DNA of 64,000 nucleotides from Xanthocytophaga flava (GTDB taxonomy: Bacteria > Bacteroidota > Bacteroidia > Cytophagales > 172606-1). The translations under genes were made by a program, and so were the position numbers. Every line of letters begins with the position of its first letter. Position 1 is the stretch's first letter. The stretch covers positions 186,001 through 250,000 of the forward strand of contig JASJOS010000006.1 of the NCBI GenBank assembly GCA_030068525.1, given 5' to 3'. Below are positions 51,414 to 60,621 of this stretch, one piece after another. Under the pieces are notes generated by a model. That model was not told the DNA's origin. It saw nothing but the letters and a program-made list of their open reading frames with translations, and did not search any database.

Positions 51414-53477
51414 CTATCCTTTTACAAACCGGATAATCAGAATTTCAGCTAGTAAAAAGAATAAAGCTGCAATCAGGCAATATTTCCAGAAATTTTTTCC
51501 CTGACTTTCTGACTTGAACTCATTGACAAATTCGCCTTCGTTGAGTGCACTAAAGATTTGTACATTTTTATATCGACCAAAGATTTGTTTCAACTCAGTA
51601 GGAGAGTAGCTATCAGGCTGAGATTCTTTCTTGTCGTAATTAAAGGCAAGTATCTTTTGCACTTTGCCATTCAGGGTAAGTTCATAATATCCTGCTTCTG
51701 CCAGTTGTTTGCTACCTGTTTGCGAATTTTCCGGAATGTCGAACAATAACTGTTTTCCACTGATACGTTGAGAAGGGATCAGTTCCAAATTATCCTTTTT
51801 CAGGTGAAAAACAGGTTCTTTGCCTGCTTCATTGATTTCAACTGCTATACTTGGTTCCTGAAAGGAGAAAGAAAGACGTTCCTGTGATTTACTTAGTGCT
51901 GCAATTTTGTATAATATAGGTACAAAAAGAGCATGCTTTTGGAATGTGCTGAAATTGTCTGTGAGAGGAGATGCACACAGGTATACTTTGCCTCGTTGCA
52001 CATCAAAACGACTTAAGAAGGGAGTTCCTGTTTTTAGACGCAGCAACGAACTTCCACGACCTGTCCATTGCCAGACCGGATTGGCTGCTGGCATTGCCAT
52101 ACGTTCTTTTTGTGTTGTATTTTCAAAGATTGACTCAAAAAATGGATTACGTGTATCCGGAGCATCAATCACTTCAAATGTTTTATCTGGTGACGTTGTA
52201 TTCTGAGGTGATGGTACACCTAATCGACTTAGTAATGACCCATAGATGGTATTATTGTTGGCAGGGCCTGGAAAAATAATCAAACTGCCCCCTTTTTTCA
52301 CAAAGGCTTCCAGTGAAGTTGGAAGGGAGCCGCTGAGGTCTGTAACACCATCCAGAATAGCCAGATCTGCTGTATTCAGCAATGTAGGGTCAACATTCTG
52401 AGCATTGAGGCTACGAGCCTGAAATATAGTTTCGTTACTGAAAAGGTTCTGGATATAATTACCGGTAGCACCTCCAAACATGTGTACAATATTGATAGTT
52501 GGCGAGGCATTCAAGACAAAATAGAAGTCGTTATCAAATGTAACCGGAAAATCTTCAAAGGATATTCTACCTTTCTTTAAACCCCTTTCTTTTACCAAAA
52601 AATCAAATGTGGCTACCACAGAATTGTTGGCATCAAGGTTTACAGAAGACGAAGAAACCTGTTTTTCATCCAGGAAAAGCTTAACCGGAAGGTTTTTAAC
52701 TGCATCCTTACCCGTATTGACCAACCGTACATTCAACGTATTTGTTTCCATCTCTTTCACAAATGGAGTAGCTAACCACACAGAATCTACATACAAATTG
52801 GCTGTTTCTTCGGTTTGTACAGGTACGAGAAAAATACGGCTATTGGTATCAATTTTTAACTTATTGAGATCACCAACCGTGCTTTTCTGAAAGTCAGAGA
52901 ACCATATAAACTGGTTTTGAGTGGACGGAGAATTTCGTGAAAGCAGGTTGTTTTGCCTTTTGTAGATACTTTCCAGCGTCCGGGAAGTAGGAGAGAAGTT
53001 GATCTCTGTGAGACGATCTTTTAGTTTATCAGGAGTAGCCAGGTATTGATCCCGGCTCTCAAAGTCGTTAGTAAGCAGTTGTATAGAGGGTGTCTTGGGT
53101 AGTGCACCCAGCAATTCATCCGCTTCATCTGTAGCCAACTGCAGATACTGACGTTTGCCTGTTTCGTTCTGCATACTCAGCGAATTATCCAGATAGATCC
53201 CTGTATTTCCCTGACTAGACAAACTTTGTTGTTTGGGACTTTGGATAAATGGTTGGGCGAATGCCAATACCAGAAATGTAATGAAGAGGATACGTGTTGC
53301 CAGAATAAGCCACTGTTTCAGTCTCCGAAACGAATTGGTACTTGTTTTTACCTCCTTCAGAAAGGCGACATTGGTAAAATATACCTTACGGGTACGGCGA
53401 AAATTAAACAGGTGAATGGCTATCGGGATGGCTACCGCAAACAGACCGAACAAAAATGAAGGATACAGAAAACTCAT
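51414..53477 (-). CDS. BatA-domain membrane protein
   Basis: 687 aa. The N-terminus is the BatA (aerotolerance regulator) domain, SFLYPSFLFGLFAVAIPIAI and VAFLKEVKTSTNSFRRLKQW, with membrane helices at about 5-25 and 60-80. A VWA-like region follows (TGIYLDNSLSMQNETGKRQY), then a glutamine-amidotransferase-like stretch (ADLAILDGVTDLSGSLPTS, GGSLIIFPGPANN). A C-terminal helix (YCLIAALFFLLAEILII) closes it. Likely an envelope stress or assembly factor. Confidence 0.85.
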   Translation of the reverse strand: MSFLYPSFLFGLFAVAIPIAIHLFNFRRTRKVYFTNVAFLKEVKTSTNSFRRLKQWLILATRILFITFLVLAFAQPFIQSPKQQSLSSQGNTGIYLDNSLSMQNETGKRQYLQLATDEADELLGALPKTPSIQLLTNDFESRDQYLATPDKLKDRLTEINFSPTSRTLESIYKRQNNLLSRNSPSTQNQFIWFSDFQKSTVGDLNKLKIDTNSRIFLVPVQTEETANLYVDSVWLATPFVKEMETNTLNVRLVNTGKDAVKNLPVKLFLDEKQVSSSSVNLDANNSVVATFDFLVKERGLKKGRISFEDFPVTFDNDFYFVLNASPTINIVHMFGGATGNYIQNLFSNETIFQARSLNAQNVDPTLLNTADLAILDGVTDLSGSLPTSLEAFVKKGGSLIIFPGPANNNTIYGSLLSRLGVPSPQNTTSPDKTFEVIDAPDTRNPFFESIFENTTQKERMAMPAANPVWQWTGRGSSLLRLKTGTPFLSRFDVQRGKVYLCASPLTDNFSTFQKHALFVPILYKIAALSKSQERLSFSFQEPSIAVEINEAGKEPVFHLKKDNLELIPSQRISGKQLLFDIPENSQTGSKQLAEAGYYELTLNGKVQKILAFNYDKKESQPDSYSPTELKQIFGRYKNVQIFSALNEGEFVNEFKSESQGKNFWKYCLIAALFFLLAEILIIRFVKG

Positions 53478-53481
53478 TTGG

Positions 53482-53489
53482 CAAATATA
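53482..53489 (-). promoter_or_regulatory. Promoter -7 element abutting the batA start
   Basis: On the minus strand TATATTTG, an exact TAnnTTTG match, ends 5 bp before the ATG at 53477, so the transcript would start at or near that codon and be leaderless. Confidence 0.4.
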
Positions 53490-53627
53490 AGCGACGAGCG
53501 TAACGAATGAACAAATCTGACAGTTTTTTATAAAAAACGAAATTTTCGCTTTTGTGTTGAATTTTCAAAGCGTATCTTTTTCAATTTCACCTTTAGACTA
53601 TCTCTCAACTGCCTAAAAATAAAAAAA

Positions 53628-53651
53628 CTGACCGGAGTTTTGTCCGGTCAG
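53628..53651 (-). terminator. Terminator after the SIMPL gene
   Basis: A 9-bp G+C-rich stem (CTGACCGGA at 53628-53636 with 53643-53651) and a T-rich run on the minus strand at 53627-53612. Confidence 0.88.
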
Positions 53652-53674
53652 CGTCAAGTTACAGAATTAGTTTC

Positions 53675-54418
53675 TTATTTAATGGAAAAAAAGGCCTGGA
53701 TTTCGTAGCGGATCTTAATTTTCTTAAAATCAATTTCAGAACCTGTAGCATCTCCACCTTCCATTGCTACCTGTGATATCCTGTTCGACAAGTATGCTTG
53801 ATTGTAAGGCATTGGCATACCTTCTGTATCTCCGGCTTCATGCACTTCCAATACGCCACCTACCTGTTCGCCAATACTTTGAAGCAAATACCCTGCTTTT
53901 TCTTTCGCAGCCTGAAGTGCTTTTATCTTTAGCTCTTTACGGTATTCTGCCATTTTGGAGTGATTATACCGACCAATATTGACATTCTCAATGCCTTTGC
54001 CATCTACTTTGGAGAGGATGTTGTCAATCTTTGACAGGTCACTTACCTTTAATACATATCGTTTCTTTTCCAGAATATCCGTTGGCTTTTCCTTCTTATT
54101 AGTATACAACCACCAGTTTGGAGTGCCACCATATATGTTTTCAATCTGTAGGTTTTCTTTCGCAATTCCTGCATCTTTTACTGCTTGCTGAAGTTGTTTT
54201 TCCAGCGTTTCGATAGCAACTTTTGTTTTATTGGATTTGTCTGTAAAATATTCTTTTAGTGAAATGTTGAAATAAATTTCATCCGGAATTACCTCCATTT
54301 CTGCACTGCCAGTAACTTCAATTTTTTTGACATAGGGTTGATTGGGTGTGGTTTGAGCCTGCAGCTTGGTTAATCCAACTAGAAAAAGCAAGCTGATTAC
54401 TAAATAGTTAACTTTCAT
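53675..54418 (-). CDS. SIMPL (DUF541) domain protein
   Basis: 247 aa, secreted (signal ending LQAQ). The SIMPL core is shown by KKIEVTGSAEMEVIPDEIYF, QAVKDAGIAKENLQIENIYG and AAKEKAGYLLQSIGEQVGGV. These periplasmic oligomeric proteins are linked to oxidative stress and envelope functions. Alone in its transcription unit. Confidence 0.9.
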   Translation of the reverse strand: MKVNYLVISLLFLVGLTKLQAQTTPNQPYVKKIEVTGSAEMEVIPDEIYFNISLKEYFTDKSNKTKVAIETLEKQLQQAVKDAGIAKENLQIENIYGGTPNWWLYTNKKEKPTDILEKKRYVLKVSDLSKIDNILSKVDGKGIENVNIGRYNHSKMAEYRKELKIKALQAAKEKAGYLLQSIGEQVGGVLEVHEAGDTEGMPMPYNQAYLSNRISQVAMEGGDATGSEIDFKKIKIRYEIQAFFSIK

Positions 54419-54546
54419 AACTTTAAAAATAAGTGTATTGAGTGTGATGTCAGCTACTGTTACTGACAGTTGAATAGTATATTCATAAAAACCATACCAT
54501 TTTTTTTGACCTCAGTAAATTTTATGAAAAAAATGATTCGCAGGTA

Positions 54547-54574
54547 TTGGATTTAGGAAAATGCTCTATATTTG
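54547..54574 (+). promoter_or_regulatory. Promoter of tRNA-Leu
   Basis: TTG at 54547-54549, 17 bp, then TATATTTG at 54567-54574 (TAnnTTTG), 23 bp before the mature tRNA end. Confidence 0.6.
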
Positions 54575-54597
54575 CACCACAAAATCCCTTGCTATCT

Positions 54598-54681
54598 GGC
54601 CACGTGGTGGAATTGGTAGACACGCTACTTTGAGGGGGTAGTGCCCGTTCGGGTGTGCTGGTTCGAGTCCAGTCGTGGTCA
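54598..54681 (+). tRNA. tRNA-Leu(GAG)
   Basis: A class II tRNA. The acceptor arm GGCCACG (54598-54604) pairs with CGTGGTC (54674-54680), A73 follows; no CCA is encoded. The anticodon stem CTACT pairs with GGTAG and encloses loop TTGAGGG with anticodon GAG at 54632-54634. A long variable arm (TGCCCGTTCGGGTGT) and the T-arm TTCGAGT support leucine. It would read CUC and CUU codons. No integrated element is at its 3' end. Confidence 0.95.
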
Positions 54682-54690
54682 CTCCTAGAG

Positions 54691-54723
54691 ATAACCTACT
54701 GAAAAACAGTAGGTTATTTTGTT
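54691..54723 (+). terminator. Terminator of tRNA-Leu
   Basis: An 11-bp perfect stem (ATAACCTACTG at 54691-54701 with 54707-54717), loop AAAAA, followed by TTTGTTT. Confidence 0.88.
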
Positions 54724-54887
54724 TAAGGACTCTAATGAGGAATTCAGATATGTAGCGTTACTCTGGATTGAAAATTCGTAATAGTGGCTTTATTCTGCCT
54801 ATTTTTTTAATTTGCTTCCTTCTTTTCAACCAATTCTAAAAACAACTGAATCCATACGACCTCAATTACCATCTCAACCTACATAAT

Positions 54888-55757
54888 ATGAATCTAAAAG
54901 TGATCTTTTTGTTATTTGGTCTTTCTTTGGCCTATACAAATTCATTGGCTCAACAAGTAGAGGAACCTAAAAGTGTTCCTGCTGAATGGAGTAAGCCTTT
55001 TGCTCCCTTTCAAATTGCAGGTAACTTATATTATGTCGGCACATACGACCTGGCTTGTTACCTCATCACTACTTCACAGGGAAATATTCTTATTAATACC
55101 GGACTTGCTAATTCAGAGCCAATCATCAAGGCGAATATCGAAACTTTAGGCTTTCAGTTTGCCGATACCAAGATCTTATTAAACATGCAAGCTCACTATG
55201 ATCATATGGGAGCTATGGCATCTATAAAAAAAGTAACCGGAGCGAAACTAATGATTAATCAGAAAGATGCCCCAGCAACAGAAGATGGAGGAAAATCAGA
55301 TTATGCATTAGGTGGTTCGGTAAGTACATTCGCACCTGTACAGGTAGATCGTCTACTGAAGGATGGAGACACCATTCAGCTAGGTGAAATGCGACTGGTG
55401 ATGCTCCATCATCCGGGTCATACCAAAGGGTCAAGTAGTTTTTTGTTTGACGTAAAAGATGCAAATCGTTCTTATCGGGTACTGCTTGTCAATATGCCTA
55501 CCATTGTTACAGAGAAAGACTTTGCATCAATACCTGAATATCCTGAAATTACCCAAGACTATGCCTATACCTTGCAGTCTATGAAAAAGCTATCTTTTGA
55601 TATCTGGTTGACGGCCCATGCTAGTCAATGTGAACTTCATCGCAAACACAAACCTGGACAGAGTTACAATCCCTCTGCTTTTATCGATAGAAAGGGATAT
55701 ACTACACAGATTAACGATCTGGAAAAGGAATTTCTCAAGAAGAAAAAAGGTAGCTAA
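54888..55757 (+). CDS. GOB-like subclass B3 metallo-beta-lactamase
   Basis: 289 aa with a signal peptide (to about residue 21). The zinc site reads Q101-A-H103-Y-D105-H106, then H178 in HHPGHTKGSSSF and H244 in LTAHASQ. The Gln in place of the first His, plus GNLYYVGTYDLA, PIIKANI and SYRVLL-NMP, is the pattern of GOB enzymes of Elizabethkingia, which hydrolyse carbapenems with this Gln ligand. This protein is therefore a candidate resident carbapenemase, though its activity is not shown. It is monocistronic. Confidence 0.92.
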   Translation: MNLKVIFLLFGLSLAYTNSLAQQVEEPKSVPAEWSKPFAPFQIAGNLYYVGTYDLACYLITTSQGNILINTGLANSEPIIKANIETLGFQFADTKILLNMQAHYDHMGAMASIKKVTGAKLMINQKDAPATEDGGKSDYALGGSVSTFAPVQVDRLLKDGDTIQLGEMRLVMLHHPGHTKGSSSFLFDVKDANRSYRVLLVNMPTIVTEKDFASIPEYPEITQDYAYTLQSMKKLSFDIWLTAHASQCELHRKHKPGQSYNPSAFIDRKGYTTQINDLEKEFLKKKKGS

Positions 55758-55792
55758 GTCGGTTTACCGAATAATCTGCACACATTATTCAT

Positions 55793-55823
55793 CTGAGAGA
55801 TTTCCTTCAATCTCTCAGGTTTT
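55793..55823 (+). terminator. Terminator after the B3 gene
   Basis: A 9-bp stem CTGAGAGAT/ATCTCTCAG (55793-55801 with 55810-55818) followed by GTTTT. Confidence 0.7.
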
Positions 55824-55924
55824 CCCTACGACACTTATTTTGTTGAAGGAGTAAAATAATGCATTTATTGCATTCACATTTTATTCCAGTTATCAAAAGG
55901 AATCTTGGGCTGTCTTATCTACTT

Positions 55925-56488
55925 CTAGACAACTAGTGTATACATACCCTTTCCGTCATTTACTGCCTTTTTTAGAAATGAGGTAATGGTTTTTAGTTGA
56001 TTTAGCATACTGTAGATATCATCTTTCTGCCATTTATAATGACGGGGATAAATTTTTTGTTCAATATAAAGCTGTGGATCAAATTCTTCTATCAGTATAC
56101 TTTCCTCCATTGACTCTAGTGCGTTGGCAATTTCCTTCACTTCTTCTGAATGATATACATTCACTGGTCCCCAACCCATCTCTGTGACAATACGATGATT
56201 GGCTGTAAGAAAGTTGTATGGGTAATGTGCCCTGCTTTTATTGCGTCCTGTTAAAAGGTAATCCAGCGAAACAAAAGTTCCTTCCAGATCTAGTCTGTCA
56301 ACTTTTTCTTTTGGCTGCCAGTTAGAGTAATCTGTTATATCTTCACGAGGTATTCCATATTTTTCCTCTACATCAACCCATTCCGGATCAATCAGCTCAT
56401 TTTCCAGTATTTCTATCAGAATAGGTGAAGCAATCAGATCCTTGATATCGGAGTCTTTGATTGCTTTAAGTTGCAGATTCATACTCAT
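55925..56488 (-). CDS. YfbM-like DUF1877 protein
   Basis: 187 aa. Family marks are LEGTFVSLDYLLTG (the KxxD/YLLTG segment), MGWGPVNVYHSEEVKEIANAL and FDPQLYIEQKIYPRHYKW, followed by a helical end. DUF1877 proteins are often found among immunity-like proteins, but this one is alone. No signal peptide. Function unknown. Confidence 0.82.
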   Translation of the reverse strand: MSMNLQLKAIKDSDIKDLIASPILIEILENELIDPEWVDVEEKYGIPREDITDYSNWQPKEKVDRLDLEGTFVSLDYLLTGRNKSRAHYPYNFLTANHRIVTEMGWGPVNVYHSEEVKEIANALESMEESILIEEFDPQLYIEQKIYPRHYKWQKDDIYSMLNQLKTITSFLKKAVNDGKGMYTLVV

Positions 56489-56924
56489 AAGTAATGGGGT
56501 GATAATTAGTTAGGATTACAATGTCCATGTGGACTAGAATTAAAGCGGACAATCCCCTTAAAAATGAAAAGTCAGATAACTAAAAATACTTATTATAATT
56601 GATAATAGTGCTAAAAAGTAGGAGGAGGTCGTAAAGATACTATCTATTTCCAATATCAGATTAGAATTAGGGATAGAGGGCATCACGAAAAACGGCTATT
56701 GGCGATAATATATACAGCAACAGAATAAGTTACACCTAAATCCATTTTTAGTAGAACGCCCATTTCGCACAGGCTAAGTATGATCTAAGGTATATTAACT
56801 GAACTTCACAAAAGAAATGAGTCATACTGAATGTTGGCCGGCATAAAGACAAACTATATTTATGAAGGTACTTATAGTATCAAAATCTATCACTGCTTCG
56901 ATATCTCAATAATTGATTTTGTGT
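56489..56924. other. Gene-free interval
   Basis: 436 bp between two minus-strand genes, AT-rich. No convincing frame, RNA or terminator is seen. Confidence 0.5.
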
Positions 56925-58013
56925 TTACTTTTTTTTCTGAAGAGAGGCAATACCTGCTTTTGCAACTTTGTATTGGGTATCAATGACAGATTGATTATGC
57001 CCATGAGCTGCTCCCGGCACTAAAAAATATTCTTTATGAACGGCATGTAGCTTATCAAAGTATGGCTTTGTGAGTTCTTGAGGTGTTAAGATGTCTGCTT
57101 CTCCTTGAATAATATATACAGGCAACTGAAAGGTAAGTCCATTCTTCATAAAGTCAACTGTAGCACTCATGGCTTTGATACCAAGCTTTTTGTGTCCTAC
57201 ATAATTAATAAAAGAATAATCATCTCCATCTTCCCGGTTTCTGGCATCAGTCTCGTTATCGTATGCAGGGGCTAGCTTCCACCATGTATTGGGGGCAGGT
57301 ACAGAATTCTCTCGTTCATATTTTTTTATAACACGAAACAATTGCCCTGTATTTTTTGCATCATCATATGGCGGAACACCTAGTGTTGTGAGCTTATTGA
57401 TAGATTCGTTATCGTTTGCTTTCTGAGCAAGTTTGTATACCGTATGGTAGGCATGGACTAATGTCTCAGTACCATTTACTACTTGTGAATGTCCAATATA
57501 GGCGTAGAAAAGATCTGGCCTTTTTAAGGCCATTGTAGCTCCCAGCACTGATCCCCAGGAGGTACCTATCAATATGATTTTGGGTTGATGCAGTTCTTTG
57601 ATCAGATATTCTGAAAGTTCAATGCCATCAGCTGCCATCTGGTCAACAGTCAGTGGATTGTTAATCCAATATTCTTCATCATGTTGTTTGGGAACATTTT
57701 TACCAAATGTCCTTCCTGCTCCTCTCTGATCCCAACTAACCAGAACAAAGTCTTTCTCCCATTCTCCATATATCGTATTATCATAAGCACTCATAACACT
57801 TCCCGGACCGCCATGTAAAAACAATATGACAGGTTTGGTACTATCCGCTCCATGAATGGTAATCCACTGTTCAATTCCGCCAATACGAACAAACTTTTCC
57901 TGATGAATTGATTTTGTTTTGGCAAAAGTTGGGACCGTGATAAAAAAGATAGAAAGAGTAATCTGTATGACTTTGGTAAAAGTTATTTTACTTCGGTTCA
58001 AATGGTATTGCAT
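56925..58013 (-). CDS. Exported alpha/beta hydrolase (prolyl iminopeptidase-like)
   Basis: 362 aa with a signal peptide (IQITLSIFFITVPTFA). Fold motifs: PVILFLHGGPGSVMSAYD (oxyanion HGGPG), VLVSWDQRGAGRTFGKN, nucleophile elbow ILIGTSWGSVLGATMAL and catalytic His region VPGAAHGHNQSV. The HGGPGS and WDQRGAGRT segments are typical of proline iminopeptidases, but many paralogues act on other substrates. Exported, so probably a peptide or ester scavenger. Confidence 0.88.
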   Translation of the reverse strand: MQYHLNRSKITFTKVIQITLSIFFITVPTFAKTKSIHQEKFVRIGGIEQWITIHGADSTKPVILFLHGGPGSVMSAYDNTIYGEWEKDFVLVSWDQRGAGRTFGKNVPKQHDEEYWINNPLTVDQMAADGIELSEYLIKELHQPKIILIGTSWGSVLGATMALKRPDLFYAYIGHSQVVNGTETLVHAYHTVYKLAQKANDNESINKLTTLGVPPYDDAKNTGQLFRVIKKYERENSVPAPNTWWKLAPAYDNETDARNREDGDDYSFINYVGHKKLGIKAMSATVDFMKNGLTFQLPVYIIQGEADILTPQELTKPYFDKLHAVHKEYFLVPGAAHGHNQSVIDTQYKVAKAGIASLQKKK

Positions 58014-58263
58014 AGATAGGTATTAGATTAATGGATGTTTTGATGGTTAGATTAAAATACTTGGTTATGCTGGTTTTGTTAAAGAAACAAATCTATATCT
58101 ATAATGTGATCTTTGGTAAAAAGTAACCTTATAGAAGGTTATAGTATTTGTACCACTGGTTTAATTTACCAAAGTGAATACTTATGCTTATCAACTTATG
58201 TGAAAATCACAATTGACAACTTTTCAGTAAGTAGGGTTTTGACAAATGGTAAATTGCAGTTCG

Positions 58264-58785
58264 TTATTTATAATAATTTTTAGCTCCTAGACCGATTGTC
58301 CAAAAGTATTTTGCCATCTCCAATTGATTTTTCATATTTTCCTGTACTGCCTCAAATTCGCCATGTTCCTTCATTTCAGATATCATTTGTTTTATATCTT
58401 CTTCTGTAGCATCTCTCCAAATCCCAACTGAAATTTCATGAAAAGTAAAGACATGGTTTGCCTCTGATAGGTCTACATACCCATTATTCCTTTCATTCAG
58501 AATGTTTACAAGTTTCATTGCTTCTGTTTCAAATGGTTTGATCCCAAATATTTCAGGCTGTGTTCTTTCCGGAAAAGGTCCGTATATGAATTCAATAAAT
58601 TCAAGCTGATTATTCTTATCAAAATCTAATCGAAATTCGTAGTGGTCATATACACATCGTTGCCCATCCTCTCTATCAGCTTTACCTATTATCCTTTCCA
58701 CTTCATCTTTTGACCTAGCTAGTTCCACTCTTCCAATAGATTCTATGTATATTCCTTCCAGTGGTATTAATTCGATTCGGATCAT
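58264..58785 (-). CDS. Hypothetical protein, immunity-like
   Basis: 173 aa, acidic, soluble. ELARSKDEVERIIGKADRED and VYDHYEFRLDFDKNNQLEFI come near the N-terminus, then YFWTIGLGAKNYYK at the very end. The layout resembles small orphan or immunity-type proteins of Bacteroidota, but I recognise no family. No paired toxin is nearby. Confidence 0.65.
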   Translation of the reverse strand: MIRIELIPLEGIYIESIGRVELARSKDEVERIIGKADREDGQRCVYDHYEFRLDFDKNNQLEFIEFIYGPFPERTQPEIFGIKPFETEAMKLVNILNERNNGYVDLSEANHVFTFHEISVGIWRDATEEDIKQMISEMKEHGEFEAVQENMKNQLEMAKYFWTIGLGAKNYYK

Positions 58786-58912
58786 TATTATTTTGTATGT
58801 ATATGTTGAACTAAAATAGATAAGTGAAAATCTATTATTAGAGGATTTTAAGAGAGTAAAATATAGGTAAGGTTTCTTAATAGTAGATAAACAGGTGTTA
58901 AAAGTTTACTTA

Positions 58913-59455
58913 TTAAGCGGTTGTATACCAGTGAAAAAACATAAATTGGGTATCTGTCTCAATATATATTTCAAATTGGCTCCAGTCAAATTGCGAAACG
59001 GATGTTTGTAGAATATTCTCTTTACTGAGAGGTGATAAAGCAAGAAATTCTTCTCTGGTTACAACTTTGTTTTCATGTGTAATGACAATGTACTGACTGC
59101 GGTGAAGATAGAAGTCTAGCAAATCGGGTTGTTCTGCGATGGGTTTATCAGTGTTAAAAGTAGAGTCACTATATCTGGGTCTTAACCACCAATCAGTGCT
59201 TCTTAAAATATCTTCTTTGGTATAAATTGAGAAATCAAGCCACTCTTCTCTCAGATAAAGAAATCTGTTTATGAGTATAATTAAGGCTTCCTTCTGATCC
59301 TTAACCAGATTTTTATCTATTGACAGAATGGTAGCAATTTCGGTTTCGCTTCTGTTCAAATCAAGAATAGAAACCTGAACTGGTTTTGTAAAACCGTTCA
59401 ATGCCTTATCTAAGTAGATCTCAATATCTTCAGTTATAAAATCCAGCACATTCAT
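58913..59455 (-). CDS. Hypothetical protein
   Basis: 180 aa, soluble and acidic with aromatic-rich patches (RSTDWWLRPRYSDSTFN, SQFDWSQFEIYIETDTQF). No family is recognised. It is adjacent to the AraC-type remnant, with its start codon overlapping the remnant's end. Same orphan class as the 173-aa gene 127 bp downstream. Confidence 0.65.
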   Translation of the reverse strand: MNVLDFITEDIEIYLDKALNGFTKPVQVSILDLNRSETEIATILSIDKNLVKDQKEALIILINRFLYLREEWLDFSIYTKEDILRSTDWWLRPRYSDSTFNTDKPIAEQPDLLDFYLHRSQYIVITHENKVVTREEFLALSPLSKENILQTSVSQFDWSQFEIYIETDTQFMFFHWYTTA

Positions 59456-59676
59456 GTATAGTCGTTAGTATTGTTTGGTCTGGCAAAGTTTAGGAAATAT
59501 CTTCTGAAATGCCAAATCAATACATATGATAACAACTCAATTGGGGAATACCCAAAATGTTTATTGGATGCAAACAAAAAATAGGATAAATCCTCAAAGC
59601 TTACCGCCAGATATACTTCAATAGGTCTTCTTCTTTTCTTTATCAAATAGTAATATAGTTGCTCGTCAGGGTTTAA
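59452..59676 (-). pseudogene. Remnant of an AraC-type DNA-binding domain
   Basis: Reading from about 59676, the frame gives LNPDEQLYYYLIKKRRRPIE and VYLAVSFEDLSYFLFASNK, which aligns with the end of the intact AraC protein at 60622-61422 (YYLIKEKKKTASDVYLDLG and FEDLSHFSYVFKKAYGISP). Upstream it is cut by TAA, and no sensor domain or first helix-turn-helix is present. It is a broken copy. Confidence 0.6.
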
Positions 59677-60054
59677 TTATAAAGATGCGGCAGCTGGATG
59701 AAGTAATTGAGTGTCACAATAGTGCCGATTCCTGTGATTATTGTTAAAGATAGGAACTCGTGATCTCCAATCCTTTCAAAATCTGATGATGGATCAAATG
59801 GGTGAGTAAGGTGAGATAGGTAAGACAAAATCGCTGCCTATTCCAGAATAATGTGTTGCTTGTAATCTTTTTGAGACTGTAAGTATAATGGTATGCTGAA
59901 ATATATCCTCAATCCCCCTTAGATAGGTATAAACATTTTGAAGGTGTGATAGTTGTATACTGTATTGCTCATATGTAAAAGGAGAGCCGCCAATACAATC
60001 ACAACTATTCGAATAGTTGAAATAATAAGGCTATATACTAATAACCTGAAAACT
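59677..60054. other. Gene-free interval
   Basis: About 380 bp between the AraC remnant and the next gene. It has no credible frame of its own (a TTG-start extension of the next gene is rejected) and no recognisable structure. Confidence 0.4.
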
Positions 60055-60594
60055 ATGGCAGCACAATCCAATGCTGAATCGGAAGAAGAATTTCGTTCAG
60101 AAGTCAAACAAACAAAGAAGCATTTAGCAAACCCTCCAGTTTCAGTTATCAGGTTACTGACAGGGATTATTGCCCGTATGGAGGCAGAAGCCAATCGATT
60201 GCATGAGCATCCATATCTTCAATCTGAAGAGAATGCATCGGATTCTCCAACAGATTCATTATTACCCCTGACTATGCTGGAATGGACAGTATATAAGGAT
60301 TTGAATGCTGTTATTGCTACACACAAGGGAATTATTACAATATGTACCAATACACTCACTTCTATTTTAGCAGATCATACCTATAAGAGAGAAGAGGTTA
60401 TTGAATTGTTTCATGAATTTGAACAGGCCATAAACCTGGAACCTGACTTTCTCAATGAGGCGAAGAAAAAGATGTTTACCAGAGAAATCCGTATAGATAT
60501 GTTAAGGAGAGTGCTTTGTACAGTAAAACTGGATAATGAGACATGGTATAAGGTATATAGAGACTTACCAGACCTGATAGAGGGTTCTCTATAA
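60055..60594 (+). CDS. Hypothetical helical protein
   Basis: 179 aa from ATG 60055 (a TTG at 59953 is rejected). Helical, charged and without signal: EEEFRSEVKQTKKHLANPPV, LLTGIIARMEAEANRLHEHP, VIELFHEFEQAINLEPDFL. No motif is recognised. It converges with the AraC gene ending at 60622. Confidence 0.65.
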   Translation: MAAQSNAESEEEFRSEVKQTKKHLANPPVSVIRLLTGIIARMEAEANRLHEHPYLQSEENASDSPTDSLLPLTMLEWTVYKDLNAVIATHKGIITICTNTLTSILADHTYKREEVIELFHEFEQAINLEPDFLNEAKKKMFTREIRIDMLRRVLCTVKLDNETWYKVYRDLPDLIEGSL

Positions 60595-60621
60595 AAGAGT
60601 CGTTTGACTTGAAAAGAAGTA

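Noticed and set aside
54598..54681. tRNA-Leu as integration site of the mobile element
   Set aside because: The element's repeats lie inside the MerR gene at 25848 and 40719; nothing integrase-like is next to the tRNA.
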